Shown: one piece after another, positions 27,427 through 35,536 of the stretch | Layout of the letters: each line of letters starts with the position of its first letter | Numbering within the stretch: position 1 is the stretch's first letter | Source of the DNA: Streptomyces bobili | Lineage (GTDB): Bacteria > Actinomycetota > Actinomycetes > Streptomycetales > Streptomycetaceae | Length of the DNA stretch: 40,385 bases | Direction: 5' to 3' | NCBI RefSeq assembly: GCF_002154575.1 | Contig: NZ_MUBA01000246.1 | Span: forward strand, 1 to 40,385 | Position numbers and translations under genes: made by a program | The notes under the pieces: model-generated | Database searches by the model: none | Seen by the model: the letters and a program-made list of their open reading frames with translations, nothing else | What the model was told of the DNA's origin: nothing

Positions 27427-29010
27427 CTACCAGCGCCACTCCTGCTGGCGGTAGAGGTGACCGGCCGGGATGCCACGCTCCTTGCACCAGTTCAGGAACT
27501 CCTCGATCTGCTTGATCTGGTACGTGTCCTCGGTGTACGTGGTGGCCATGACGTGACCCAGCCACGGTTCCTCGCCCATGGCGTACACGTACGCCTCGCC
27601 GGCCCCCAGCTCCGTCATGATCGCGGCGGCCTGCTCGGCGTTGGAGCCGGAGAGCTTGCGCGAGTTGCTCATCTTCTTGGTGATGGGGATCGTCAGCAGT
27701 GCCTGGTAGAGCCAGGTCAGCGGCGCGCCGTCGCACTCCATGCCGAGGAAGGCCATGTCCGCGGTGCCCAGGTGCTTCTTGATGTAACGGTAGAGCGAGG
27801 GTTCGATGCCGGAGGAGTCGGCGCCGATGAAGACCTTCTTGCCGGCCACCTCCGCCCAGTACGTCGACTTGGCGCGGATGTCCAGGTCGCAGTGCTCGCC
27901 GAGGAACGGCGTGGCGGTGACCTTGCCGCCGGGGAACTCGATCTCGTCGAAGTCGTCGACCTCGAGCACGGGGAAACCCTGGTGCCTGAGCATGAGGGCC
28001 ATGGACGGGTCCGCGAGATTGCCGCGCGCGCAGCGGGGGACGACGATCTTCCCGATACGGCCGCGGAGCTGCAGCAGTGTCTCGAGAACGATGTGGTCCT
28101 GGTGACCATGGGTGATCAGCACCAGGTCCATGTAGTCCGGGAGATCGTCCAGGGTGTAGCGGTCACCGGCCGTGCTGTCCGCGCTGATGAACGGGTCGGT
28201 CACGATGGCGGCCTGCGGCGTCTGCAGCACCAGGCAGGCGTGCCCGAAGTAGCGGATACGGCCGCCGGCGTCGATGTGCCGGTCCTCGGCGAGACTGGGC
28301 CGGTCGCTGAGCATGCCGCGCAGCTGCTCCGCCTGGGCGTCGTTCAGCTCCAGCGCGTCGCGCAGACGGCCGAGGCCGGTGGGGTGCACCCGGGCCTTGA
28401 AGAGCTCCTCCAGACCGGGGTGACGGAACGGCAGATCGAGTTCGAGGACGTCCGGCGTCGTCAGCCGGGGCGTGCTGAGAATGAAGGGGCGCTCGATCCC
28501 GGTCTCGAACGACAGCTGCACGGACTGGCGCGACTCCTGGTAGACGTCGCTGGTGTAGACGAGCGGCTCGATGAAGCGCATCTGCGCCTGGTTGTCGGTG
28601 TCGTAGGCCAGCTCGACCAGACCGCCCAGCTCCGGGGGGAGCTTGGGGTACAGCGGGGTGAGGTCGAAGCCGGTGGCGTTGGCCCGTAGCAGTTCCTGCC
28701 CTTCGGCTATCGCCTCGGCGAAGCGGAGGATCGCGGCCCTGTCACGCTTGATGCCCGCCAGGAGGTCGCGCACCTCGTCGGCGCGCTCCTCGGCGATGTT
28801 GATGAAGTAACCGCCGCGCAGGTCCGGATTGTTGCTGGCAGCCACGTGCACCTGCGGGGACTGCAGATACGACTCGAGCAACGGCACCTGTAGGAATGCG
28901 AGGTTCATCGCGGACTGCACGGGTGCCATGGTGTACGGCCAGGCGAAGAATCTATCCAGCAGCGGCTCGACAATAACCTTCGACCGCAGGAACAACGACT
29001 CGTCGGCCAT
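27427..29010 (-). CDS. CmlA/Ramo10-type diiron beta-hydroxylase
   Basis: 527 residues from ATG 29010, preceded by GGAGGGG at eight bases; CmlA is nearly the same length. The N-terminal domain (about 1-245) is followed by a metallo-beta-lactamase-fold domain. The metal ligands are readable: HGHQDH at 301-306, Glu372 in FLGEHCDLD and Asp398 in IGADSSG, matching CmlA His305, His307, Asp309, His310, Glu377 and Asp403. CmlA-type enzymes hydroxylate the beta-carbon of an amino acid while it is bound to a carrier domain; Ramo10 is the ramoplanin homologue linked to hydroxy-Asn. It is the first gene of the Dpg operon and faces the StrR-like site at 29233-29262. Confidence 0.92.
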   Translation of the reverse strand: MADESLFLRSKVIVEPLLDRFFAWPYTMAPVQSAMNLAFLQVPLLESYLQSPQVHVAASNNPDLRGGYFINIAEERADEVRDLLAGIKRDRAAILRFAEAIAEGQELLRANATGFDLTPLYPKLPPELGGLVELAYDTDNQAQMRFIEPLVYTSDVYQESRQSVQLSFETGIERPFILSTPRLTTPDVLELDLPFRHPGLEELFKARVHPTGLGRLRDALELNDAQAEQLRGMLSDRPSLAEDRHIDAGGRIRYFGHACLVLQTPQAAIVTDPFISADSTAGDRYTLDDLPDYMDLVLITHGHQDHIVLETLLQLRGRIGKIVVPRCARGNLADPSMALMLRHQGFPVLEVDDFDEIEFPGGKVTATPFLGEHCDLDIRAKSTYWAEVAGKKVFIGADSSGIEPSLYRYIKKHLGTADMAFLGMECDGAPLTWLYQALLTIPITKKMSNSRKLSGSNAEQAAAIMTELGAGEAYVYAMGEEPWLGHVMATTYTEDTYQIKQIEEFLNWCKERGIPAGHLYRQQEWRW

Positions 29011-29230
29011 TTTCGAGACCCCTCCAGAGGAATGTAAGAGAAACTGCATGCCCGTCAGACATGCTCGCCCGACTCCCGACGGCACCGCATGCGTCGGCCG
29101 TGTATGTATCGGAAAGGGGTGAAGCTTTCGCACCGATATCGGGCTGACATCAAGGGCTGGTCACATCGGCAGTATGGTTCCGGTTCCAGGCGATGGAACG
29201 ATACTCCACGGTGCCGTGGCCGCCGCCTCG

Positions 29231-29264
29231 CCGTTCAACTGTGCCCGGGGCGGCAGTTGAACGG
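29231..29264. promoter_or_regulatory. StrR-type operator, extended arms
   Basis: Perfect 11-base arms CCGTTCAACTG (29231-29241) and CAGTTGAACGG (29254-29264) around a 12-base GC-rich spacer. The core GTTCAACTG/CAGTTGAAC is identical to the site at 18323-18351, with one more spacer base. It lies in the divergent promoter of the hydroxylase/Dpg operon and the hydrolase/exporter operon. Confidence 0.75.
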
Positions 29265-29400
29265 GAAAGGACGGCCATCGGGCCACTCATGCTGGCATTG
29301 ACCAGGGCTGTCGCGCCATGATGCATCGCGGGCGCGTGGATTTCTCCGTGGCCTGACGTGGCGCTCACCGAAGGGCACGCCGAGGAGGGGGCCATCCACC

Positions 29401-29439
29401 ATGAGAATCCGCAACGCCTCGTATCGGATGGTCCCCTGA
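29401..29439 (+). CDS. Possible 12-residue leader peptide
   Basis: ATG 29401 follows GGAGGGGG at nine bases and encodes MRIRNASYRMVP, then TGA. It ends 54 bases before the hydrolase start. The good ribosome site is the only positive evidence; a chance reading frame is quite possible. Confidence 0.25.
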   Translation: MRIRNASYRMVP

Positions 29440-29493
29440 CAGCCGTGCGCGCGGGTACTCTCCGCGTTTCCGGCAGGAAGTGAAAAGCGCCCC

Positions 29494-30351
29494 ATGCCTT
29501 TTGTCAAGACCAACGACATCCAGCTCTCGTACCAGCGTTCAGGCAGCGGTGAACCCGTCCTCTTGATCATGGGCTCGTCCGCCTCCGGCCGCGTCTGGAC
29601 CATGCACCAGACTCCTGCGCTGAACCGGGCCGGATATGAAACAGTCACCTTCGACAATCGGGGCGTGGCCCCGTCGGACGCACCGGCGGGCGACTACTCC
29701 ATCGCCGAAATGGTCGCCGACACGCGGGGGTTGATCGAGGCGCTGGACTTCGGCCCGTGCCACGTCGTGGGGTCCTCCATGGGTTCGATGATCGCCCAGG
29801 AGCTGGCGCTCGCCTCGCCCCATCTCGTGCGCTCCGCGACGCTCATGGCCACCCGGGGGCGCTCCGATGTCTTCCGTCGGGCCCAGGCGGCTGCCGACCG
29901 GGAGCTGCGGGAGAGCGGGATCCGGCTGCCGCCCAAGTACACGGCCACCAGGACCATGCTGGAGATGCTCTCGCCGGCGACGATGGACGACGAGACCACG
30001 GCCTCCGTATGGCTGGACATGTTCGAACTCACCGGCGACAACAGCGTCGGCGGCCAGTCGGCGGCCGTCTCGGCGCTCGGCGACCGACGTGCGGCACTGC
30101 GCGGTATCACCGTGCCGTGCCAGGCCGTCGCCTTCGCCGACGACCGCGTCTGTCCCCCTCGCCTGGTCGCCGAAGTCGCGGAGGCGATACCCGACTGCGG
30201 CCTCACCACAATTCCTGACTGCGGCCACCTCGGATACCTGGAACGCCCCGACGCGGTCAATTCGGTCCTCATCGAGTTCCTCGACATGCACCGGGGCACG
30301 ACACCGCGGCAGCGCACGGCAGGCTCGCCGGTACCTGTCGCCGGATCTTGA
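29494..30351 (+). CDS. Alpha/beta hydrolase
   Basis: 285 residues. The nucleophile elbow GSSMGS has Ser95, an Asp lies in FADDRVCPP, and the terminal His is in DCGHLGYLERPD. The N-terminal GEPVLLIMGSSASG region is typical of the esterase/haloperoxidase-like group. Hydrolases of this type recur in ramoplanin- and glycopeptide-like clusters without a settled role; editing, ester hydrolysis or product release are possible. It is probably co-transcribed with the exporter 55 bases downstream. Confidence 0.88.
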   Translation: MPFVKTNDIQLSYQRSGSGEPVLLIMGSSASGRVWTMHQTPALNRAGYETVTFDNRGVAPSDAPAGDYSIAEMVADTRGLIEALDFGPCHVVGSSMGSMIAQELALASPHLVRSATLMATRGRSDVFRRAQAAADRELRESGIRLPPKYTATRTMLEMLSPATMDDETTASVWLDMFELTGDNSVGGQSAAVSALGDRRAALRGITVPCQAVAFADDRVCPPRLVAEVAEAIPDCGLTTIPDCGHLGYLERPDAVNSVLIEFLDMHRGTTPRQRTAGSPVPVAGS

Positions 30352-30405
30352 TCCGATTCATTTTCTCCATTCAACGCGAGAAAACCAGAGAGCGAGACAG
30401 TTTCC

Positions 30406-32424
30406 GTGAGCGTGCTGACAAGACCAACCCCGATACGCATCCGGCCGGGCGACGAGTCGGCCGAACGTCAGCGGGTCAGGCCGGGCACGGTGCGGCGGAT
30501 TCTTCCGTACGCCCGGCCGTACCGTTGGCAGATCGCACTGCTGCTTACGGTGACCGTCATCGATGCCTGCATCGCGGTCGGCAGCCCGTTGATCCTCAAG
30601 CTGATCATCGACCAGGGCATCATTCCCAAGGACTTTGATCGCGTCGTGTGGCTCAGCATCGGGCTGGCCGGACTGGCCCTGGTGAACGCCGGGGCCGTCT
30701 TCGTCCAGACCTGGTGCTCGAGCCGGGTCGGCGAAGGCGTCGTCTTCGACCTGCGAACCAAGGTGTTCGCCCATGTCCAGCAGCAGCCGGTCGCCTTCTT
30801 CACCCGGACCCAGACCGGCAAGCTCATCAGCCGCCTCAACTCGGACATCGCCGGCGCCCGCCAGGCCGTGACCAGCATCCTCGCCCAGGCGGTCTCCACG
30901 ATCCTGACCCTGATCCTGGTCCTGGCCGCCATGCTCTACCTGTCCTGGCAGATCACGGTGGCCGCCCTGGTGATGATCCCGGTGTTCCTGATCCCCGTGC
31001 GGGTGCTCGCGCGCCGGATACAGCGGCTCTCGCGGTCGATGATGGAGCAGGACGGCGAGATGAGCGCGCTGATGACCGAGCGCTTCAACGTCTCCGGAGC
31101 GATGCTGGCCAAGCTCTACGGCCGCCCGCAGGACGAGAAGGAACTGTTCGCGAGCAAGGCCGGCAAGGTCCGCACGCTGGCGATCAGGCTGGCCGTCTGG
31201 GGACGGCTGCTGCCGATCATCGTCACCGTGCTGACCACGTTCACCACGGCCCTCGTCTACGGCCTGGGCGGCGCGCTCACCATCGACGGCGCCATCCAGT
31301 TCGGCACGCTGGTGGCCATGGTGGCGCTGCTGATGCGGCTGTACGGGCCCGTCAACGAGCTGTCGTCCATGCAGGCGACCGCGACGGTCGCCCTGGTGAG
31401 TTTCGACCGGGTCTTCGAGATCCTCGATCTCAAGCCGCTGATCACCGAGCGCCCCGGCGCCAAGGCCCTGCCGCCGGGGGCCGGGAGCGGCAACGGCTCG
31501 GCCCCGTCGGCCCCGGACGTCGCATTCGAGGCGGTCTCCTTCCGATATCCCAGCGCTGACGAGGTGTCACTGCTCTCGCTGGAGCTGCACACGAGCAGCA
31601 AGGCCGACCGGTCTGGGGCGAACGCGCCGGACGTGCTGCACGAGCTGAGCTTCCACGCCCCCGCCGGCAAGCTCACGGCACTGGTCGGGCCGTCGGGTGC
31701 CGGCAAGACCACCATCACCCAGCTGGTGCCGCGTATGTACGACACGACCTCGGGCACCGTGCGCATCGGCGGTCACGACGTCCGCGATCTGAGCCTCGCG
31801 TCGCTGGGCGAGAGCGTCGGGGTCGTCACCCAGGAGTCGCACCTCTTCCACGACACCCTGCGCGTCAACCTGTCGTACGCTCGCCCCGGGGCCGGCGAGG
31901 AGGAGCTGATCGAGGCGTGCAAGGCCGCGCTGATCTGGGACACCGTCAGCGCTCTGCCCGAAGGGCTCGACACCGTCGTGGGTGAGCGCGGTTACCGGCT
32001 CTCCGGCGGCGAGAAGCAGCGGATCGCGCTGGCCAGGCTGCTGATCAAGGCTCCCCCGATCGTCGTGCTCGACGAGGCCACCGCGCACCTGGACTCGGAG
32101 TCGGAAGCGGCGATCCAGCAGGCTCTCAGGACCGCCCTCGCAGGCCGCACCTCGCTGGTGATCGCGCACCGGCTCTCCACCATCCGCGAGGCAGACCAGA
32201 TCCTGGTCGTCGACAGCGGCCGGATCTGCGAGAGCGGCACTCATGAGGAGCTGCTCGCGGCCGGGGGGCTCTACGCCGATCTCTACCACACGCAGTTCTC
32301 CCAGCAGGCGACGGACCGGTTGCCCGAGCCGTCCGAGCCGTCCGAGCCGTCCGAGCCGTCCGAGCCGTCCGAGCCGTCCGAGCCCTCTGCGGCGAACGCG
32401 GAAGCGTCACCGGCTGGAGCGTGA
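30406..32424 (+). CDS. ABC exporter, membrane and ATPase domains fused
   Basis: 672 residues from GTG 30406. The transmembrane domain (about 30-330) contains roughly six hydrophobic spans and is followed by an ATPase domain: Walker A GPSGAGKTT near 428-436, signature LSGGEKQR near 531-538, and Walker B IVVLDEATAHLD near 549-560. An insert of about 25 residues sits between FRYPSADE and the next strand of the ATPase domain. The C-terminus carries a run of Glu-Pro-Ser repeats. Such half-transporters act as homodimers; here it is most likely the product exporter and may contribute self-resistance. A very strong terminator follows. Confidence 0.93.
   Translation: MSVLTRPTPIRIRPGDESAERQRVRPGTVRRILPYARPYRWQIALLLTVTVIDACIAVGSPLILKLIIDQGIIPKDFDRVVWLSIGLAGLALVNAGAVFVQTWCSSRVGEGVVFDLRTKVFAHVQQQPVAFFTRTQTGKLISRLNSDIAGARQAVTSILAQAVSTILTLILVLAAMLYLSWQITVAALVMIPVFLIPVRVLARRIQRLSRSMMEQDGEMSALMTERFNVSGAMLAKLYGRPQDEKELFASKAGKVRTLAIRLAVWGRLLPIIVTVLTTFTTALVYGLGGALTIDGAIQFGTLVAMVALLMRLYGPVNELSSMQATATVALVSFDRVFEILDLKPLITERPGAKALPPGAGSGNGSAPSAPDVAFEAVSFRYPSADEVSLLSLELHTSSKADRSGANAPDVLHELSFHAPAGKLTALVGPSGAGKTTITQLVPRMYDTTSGTVRIGGHDVRDLSLASLGESVGVVTQESHLFHDTLRVNLSYARPGAGEEELIEACKAALIWDTVSALPEGLDTVVGERGYRLSGGEKQRIALARLLIKAPPIVVLDEATAHLDSESEAAIQQALRTALAGRTSLVIAHRLSTIREADQILVVDSGRICESGTHEELLAAGGLYADLYHTQFSQQATDRLPEPSEPSEPSEPSEPSEPSEPSAANAEASPAGA
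32326..32388. repeat. 9-base tandem repeat coding Glu-Pro-Ser
   Basis: GAGCCGTCC is repeated six times exactly, followed by a variant GAGCCCTCT, all in frame near the end of the exporter gene. It encodes seven Glu-Pro-Ser units. Copy number is likely to vary between strains by replication slippage without disturbing the frame. Confidence 0.95.
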
Positions 32425-32439
32425 CCGACTCCGCCTCTC

Positions 32440-32491
32440 GATCACGGAAGCCGGGACATCTCCTGAAGGAGGTGTCCCGGCTTCCGTGATC
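32440..32491. terminator. Long hairpin terminator after the exporter
   Basis: Arms of 25 bases (32440-32464 and 32467-32491) pair with a single T/G wobble and a very tight loop. It lies 16 bases past the exporter stop. It probably ends the hydrolase-exporter transcript and insulates the convergent permease operon. Confidence 0.88.
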
Positions 32492-32630
32492 GTGCCGGTG
32501 CACGGGCGACGGGCCGGTGCTCGGGAACGGGGCCGAACATGGCGAAGGGCCCGGGCCTGCCGGTGACAGTTCGACACTGACGCCGGCTCGGCTGCGGGCC
32601 ACTCGCATGAGTACCGCGGGTCTGGTCGGC

Positions 32631-33623
32631 TCAGAAGAGCGGCCGACGGATGCGTGCGATGCAGAAGGCGACCAGCAGCCCGGAGAGTGCGAGGTATCCC
32701 GCGAACTCGATCCACTGGAATCGCCAGTAGCGGTTTGCGGGCTGATATGCGACGTCGAGGTGCAGGTTCTTCGTCGCCAGACAGGCCTTGACCTTGTCCA
32801 TGTCGCCGTTGAAGCATTCCTTCTCGTACTGAGCGACGGTGAAGGGCTTGTTGTCCGCCTCGAGCATCGTATGGGTGCTGTCCAGCATCCATGCTCCGGA
32901 GATGTTGTATCCCTTGATCTGCATCTTGCTGTTCTCGTCCCGGATCGCCTTGAACTCGGTGTCCGCTTCCAGGGCCACCGTCGCGGTGGACGGCTCCTGC
33001 AGATGCGGGCGGATCCCGAACGAGGTGATGACCTGGAACGCGGCGACCACAGCCAGCGCGACCACCATGGCCGGCAGCGTACGCCGGATCAGAAGTCCCA
33101 TGGTCACGGCGAGCACGAAGGCGAAGACGGCGTACGCGAGCGGTGTGATGTTCCTCGACATGAACCCCATGGCGCCGAACCGCTCACCTTGGACAAGGTC
33201 GTACGGACTCGCGGCCCAGGTGAGCAGCAGGCTGAACACGCCCACCACGATCACGCTGGCCAGCGCGATGAACGAGAGCTTCACGACCAGCCAACGAGTC
33301 CGCGAGACGCTCTGGTTCCAGACCAGCCGGTGCGTGCCGCCCTCGAGTTCACGAGTGATGAGCGGCGCACCCCAGAAGAGGCCGATGAGCGCGGGAACGG
33401 AAATGAGCAGGACACTGGCCAGAAAGACCTGCAGTTCGTAGTCGCTCAGGAACAGCTGCGTGGCGCCTTCGCAGTCGCCGCTGGTCTTGCAGCCGACGAT
33501 GTCCTTGTCATAAGCGTCACGAATCTGCATGCCCAGGTAGATCAGATAGCCCGCGAGGCCCACCAGGGCGACAGCGGCCGTCAGGGCCTGCACACGGAAT
33601 TGTCTCCAGGTGAGCCAGATCAC
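32631..33623 (-). CDS. ABC transporter permease (ABC-2/YtrC-like)
   Basis: 330 residues from GTG 33623, overlapping the ATPase stop by four bases. It shows about six hydrophobic segments: residues 12-32, a pair near 70-90, one near 118-138, one near 160-178, one near 187-205 and the last near 300-320. A large extracytoplasmic loop of about 90 residues lies before the last span and contains two Cys. With the preceding ATPase and GntR regulator it forms a YtrA-type operon of the sort induced by cell-envelope antibiotics. A role in self-protection or stress response is inferred. Confidence 0.88.
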   Translation of the reverse strand: MIWLTWRQFRVQALTAAVALVGLAGYLIYLGMQIRDAYDKDIVGCKTSGDCEGATQLFLSDYELQVFLASVLLISVPALIGLFWGAPLITRELEGGTHRLVWNQSVSRTRWLVVKLSFIALASVIVVGVFSLLLTWAASPYDLVQGERFGAMGFMSRNITPLAYAVFAFVLAVTMGLLIRRTLPAMVVALAVVAAFQVITSFGIRPHLQEPSTATVALEADTEFKAIRDENSKMQIKGYNISGAWMLDSTHTMLEADNKPFTVAQYEKECFNGDMDKVKACLATKNLHLDVAYQPANRYWRFQWIEFAGYLALSGLLVAFCIARIRRPLF

Positions 33624-34522
33624 TGCCGGGCCTCCAAGAACTGCTGCGCCGTCCCGGTCACCGATGCGTACGCGGACCGGCTCATGTAGGCGAGGATGAT
33701 GTCTTCGAGGTCCAGGTGCGTGGCCTCGGTGAAGTGGTGGGGGATCGGTCCGGTCGAGCGCACGATCAGCGTGGTCTGGCGGTCCGTGTGCGCGGCCTGG
33801 ATGATCTCGATGTCCTGGGGCAGATCTTCGAAGTCGCCCTGCGCTCCCACCAGTCGGTAGTGCTCGGCCACGAGGTCATCGGCCTCGCCCGCCACCTGAA
33901 GGCGGCCGTCACCCAGGACGACCACGTGGTCGCAGATCCGCTCGAGGTCGCCGAGAAGGTGCGAGGAGAGGATGACGCTGGCCTCGAGTTCGGCGACGAA
34001 CTCCATGAGGTTCTGCAGGAATCCGCGTCGGGCCAGCGGGTCCAGTGCGGCGACCGGCTCGTCGAAGATCAGCAGTTCGGGTCGCTTGGCGGCAGCGATG
34101 GTCAGGGCGAGCTGGGCCCGCTGGCCTCCGGAGAGCCTGCCGGCCTTGTGGTCGGGTTTCAGGTTGAGCTGTCGAACCTGCCGCTCTGCCAGCTTCTGGT
34201 CCCACCGCGGATTCAGCTCGGCGCCCAGCCGCAGGTGCTCGGCCACGGTGAGGTTCGCGTAGACCGGTGTGTCCTGGGCGACGAATCCGACCCGGGCCAA
34301 CTGGTCGGTGCCGGCGGCCGGATGGTGGCCGAGGACCTTGATGGTCCCCTCGCTCGGCTGGATCAGTCCGCAGGCCAGCCCGAGGAACGTGGACTTGCCG
34401 GCTCCGTTCGGGCCGACGAGGCCGACGACCCGGCCCTCTGGAATCTGCAGATTGCAATCCGCCAGTGCTTCGTGGCGGCCGTACCTCTTCCCGAGGCCTT
34501 CAGCTTCTAAGACGAACGTCAT
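33620..34522 (-). CDS. ABC transporter ATP-binding protein
   Basis: 300 residues from ATG 34522, which overlaps the regulator stop (ATGA) and has GGAGGGG just upstream. Walker A is GPNGAGKST at 37-45, followed by a Q-loop (VGFVAQDTP), signature LSGGQRAQ and Walker B LLIFDEPVAALDP. It pairs with the permease encoded next, with which it also overlaps. Similar to BcrA/YtrB-type ATPases of antibiotic-responsive transporters. Confidence 0.93.
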   Translation of the reverse strand: MTFVLEAEGLGKRYGRHEALADCNLQIPEGRVVGLVGPNGAGKSTFLGLACGLIQPSEGTIKVLGHHPAAGTDQLARVGFVAQDTPVYANLTVAEHLRLGAELNPRWDQKLAERQVRQLNLKPDHKAGRLSGGQRAQLALTIAAAKRPELLIFDEPVAALDPLARRGFLQNLMEFVAELEASVILSSHLLGDLERICDHVVVLGDGRLQVAGEADDLVAEHYRLVGAQGDFEDLPQDIEIIQAAHTDRQTTLIVRSTGPIPHHFTEATHLDLEDIILAYMSRSAYASVTGTAQQFLEARQ

Positions 34523-34908
34523 TTCCCCTCCTTCATGGAAGTCCGGAATGTGGTGGCGAACAGTGCTTGAATGCTTTCCTCGTCGAGCCCCGCCCACTTC
34601 GCCTTGGCCAGCCACTGCTCCAGCTCTTTCCGCAGGGGCTCATGTGCTGTCAAGGAGTCATCCGCGAGCGTGCGGACGACAAAGGTCCCCACTCCCGGCT
34701 GAGGTGACACCAGGCCCTCGTGTTCGAGTTCCCGATACGCCTTCAGGACAGTGTTCGGATTGACTGCAACGATGGCCACAACTTCCTTGACCGTCGGCAA
34801 CTGATCACCGACGTCGAGCAAGCCCAGGCGTAGTGCCTGGCGAACTTGCTGGGCAATTTGGGCATACGGTGCGACACGACTTCGAGCGTCCAGATAAAAG
34901 TCGATCAA
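34519..34908 (-). CDS. GntR-family regulator, YtrA subfamily
   Basis: 129 residues from TTG 34908, placed seven bases after AGGAGG and giving the standard YtrA-type opening IDFYLDARSRVAPYAQIAQQV; the frame extends to GTG 34935, but that has no ribosome site. The winged helix covers about 10-80 (QLPTVKEVVAIVAVNPNTVLKAY). The short effector-less C-terminal tail is typical of YtrA regulators. These repress their own ABC-transporter operon and are released under cell-envelope stress. A palindrome lies just upstream. Confidence 0.9.
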   Translation of the reverse strand: MIDFYLDARSRVAPYAQIAQQVRQALRLGLLDVGDQLPTVKEVVAIVAVNPNTVLKAYRELEHEGLVSPQPGVGTFVVRTLADDSLTAHEPLRKELEQWLAKAKWAGLDEESIQALFATTFRTSMKEGK

Positions 34909-34934
34909 GGCAATACCTCCTCTCACCTCCTTCA

Positions 34935-34946
34935 CTAGGACCCTAG
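34935..34946. promoter_or_regulatory. Candidate YtrA-type operator
   Basis: Inverted repeat CTAGG-AC-CCTAG, 27 bases upstream of the TTG start of the GntR gene. Its position just before the gene suits autorepression. Arms are only five bases, so support is modest. Confidence 0.4.
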
Positions 34947-35536
34947 CACAATAGGCTTACACAACCTTGTGGGTTGATCCGTTCAAGCGGGTTCGGGGCG
35001 ATGCCTCGGTGTGCGGTCCGCGGTGAGTGCCGGTCGGCCGGTTCGGCGCGGCACCTCCGAGTACCTTCGCGTCGCGGGCGGACAGGGGCTGTCGCCTGGT
35101 CAGGTGCGCATACGGCGCCCCGGCCTCTGCCCACGGGCCGGCGAAGTCGGCGCCCGAGGGCCGGAGTTGAGGCAGGCGCAGAGTGAAGCGGCTGGCTCCG
35201 CCGCGGGCACGGGCGGTGCGGATCACCGCGGCGGCGAACGTGCCCGCCACGCGCACCGAGTTCACACCGCACCGGCGTCAGCCGATGGCAGCGAGGACCG
35301 TGGCAGCGAGTGCGGCGTGGAGAGCTCTGGATCAGGGGCGTTCAGGCCCTCGACCTCGGTGTGTCCGTAGCCGACGCCGAGTTCGGCACAGCCGTGGGCC
35401 GGCTTGCTGGTGCCGAGCCGTGGGCCGGCTTGCTGGTGCCGTCCGGTCCGAGACAGACGACGTGTCCATGCCGGGCGGCAGCGGATTGCGCGCCGCTCGG
35501 CCTGGCACACCAGCAAAGCCGGCCCGCCGTAAGCGA
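34947..35536. other. Gene-free stretch between YtrA operon and last NRPS
   Basis: About 590 bases. Short open frames exist on both strands but show no recognisable domain, weak starts and no conserved-looking sequence. The only clear structure is a 26-base tandem duplication at 35390-35441. The promoter of the YtrA operon must lie at its left end. The right end follows the stop of the terminal NRPS; I see no strong terminator hairpin there. Confidence 0.55.
35390..35441. repeat. 26-base tandem duplication
   Basis: Two exact adjacent copies of a 26-base unit beginning AGCCGTGGGCCGGCTTGCTG (35390-35415 and 35416-35441) about 100 bases past the last NRPS stop. Probably a replication-slippage product; no function visible. 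Confidence 0.9.

Larger units (their letters stand above)
29011..29493. other. Divergent intergenic region hydroxylase / hydrolase
   Basis: 483 bases between the leftward hydroxylase operon and the rightward hydrolase-exporter operon. It holds the extended StrR-like inverted repeat at 29231-29264 and a possible 12-codon leader at 29401-29439. The rest shows no supported gene; the base composition is lower in GC than in the surrounding genes near 29030-29210, as expected of promoter DNA. Confidence 0.6.

Noticed and set aside
34957..35370. Small genes in the gap before the last NRPS
   Set aside because: Frames of about 70-120 codons exist on both strands but have poor starts, overlap each other and show no recognisable domain.
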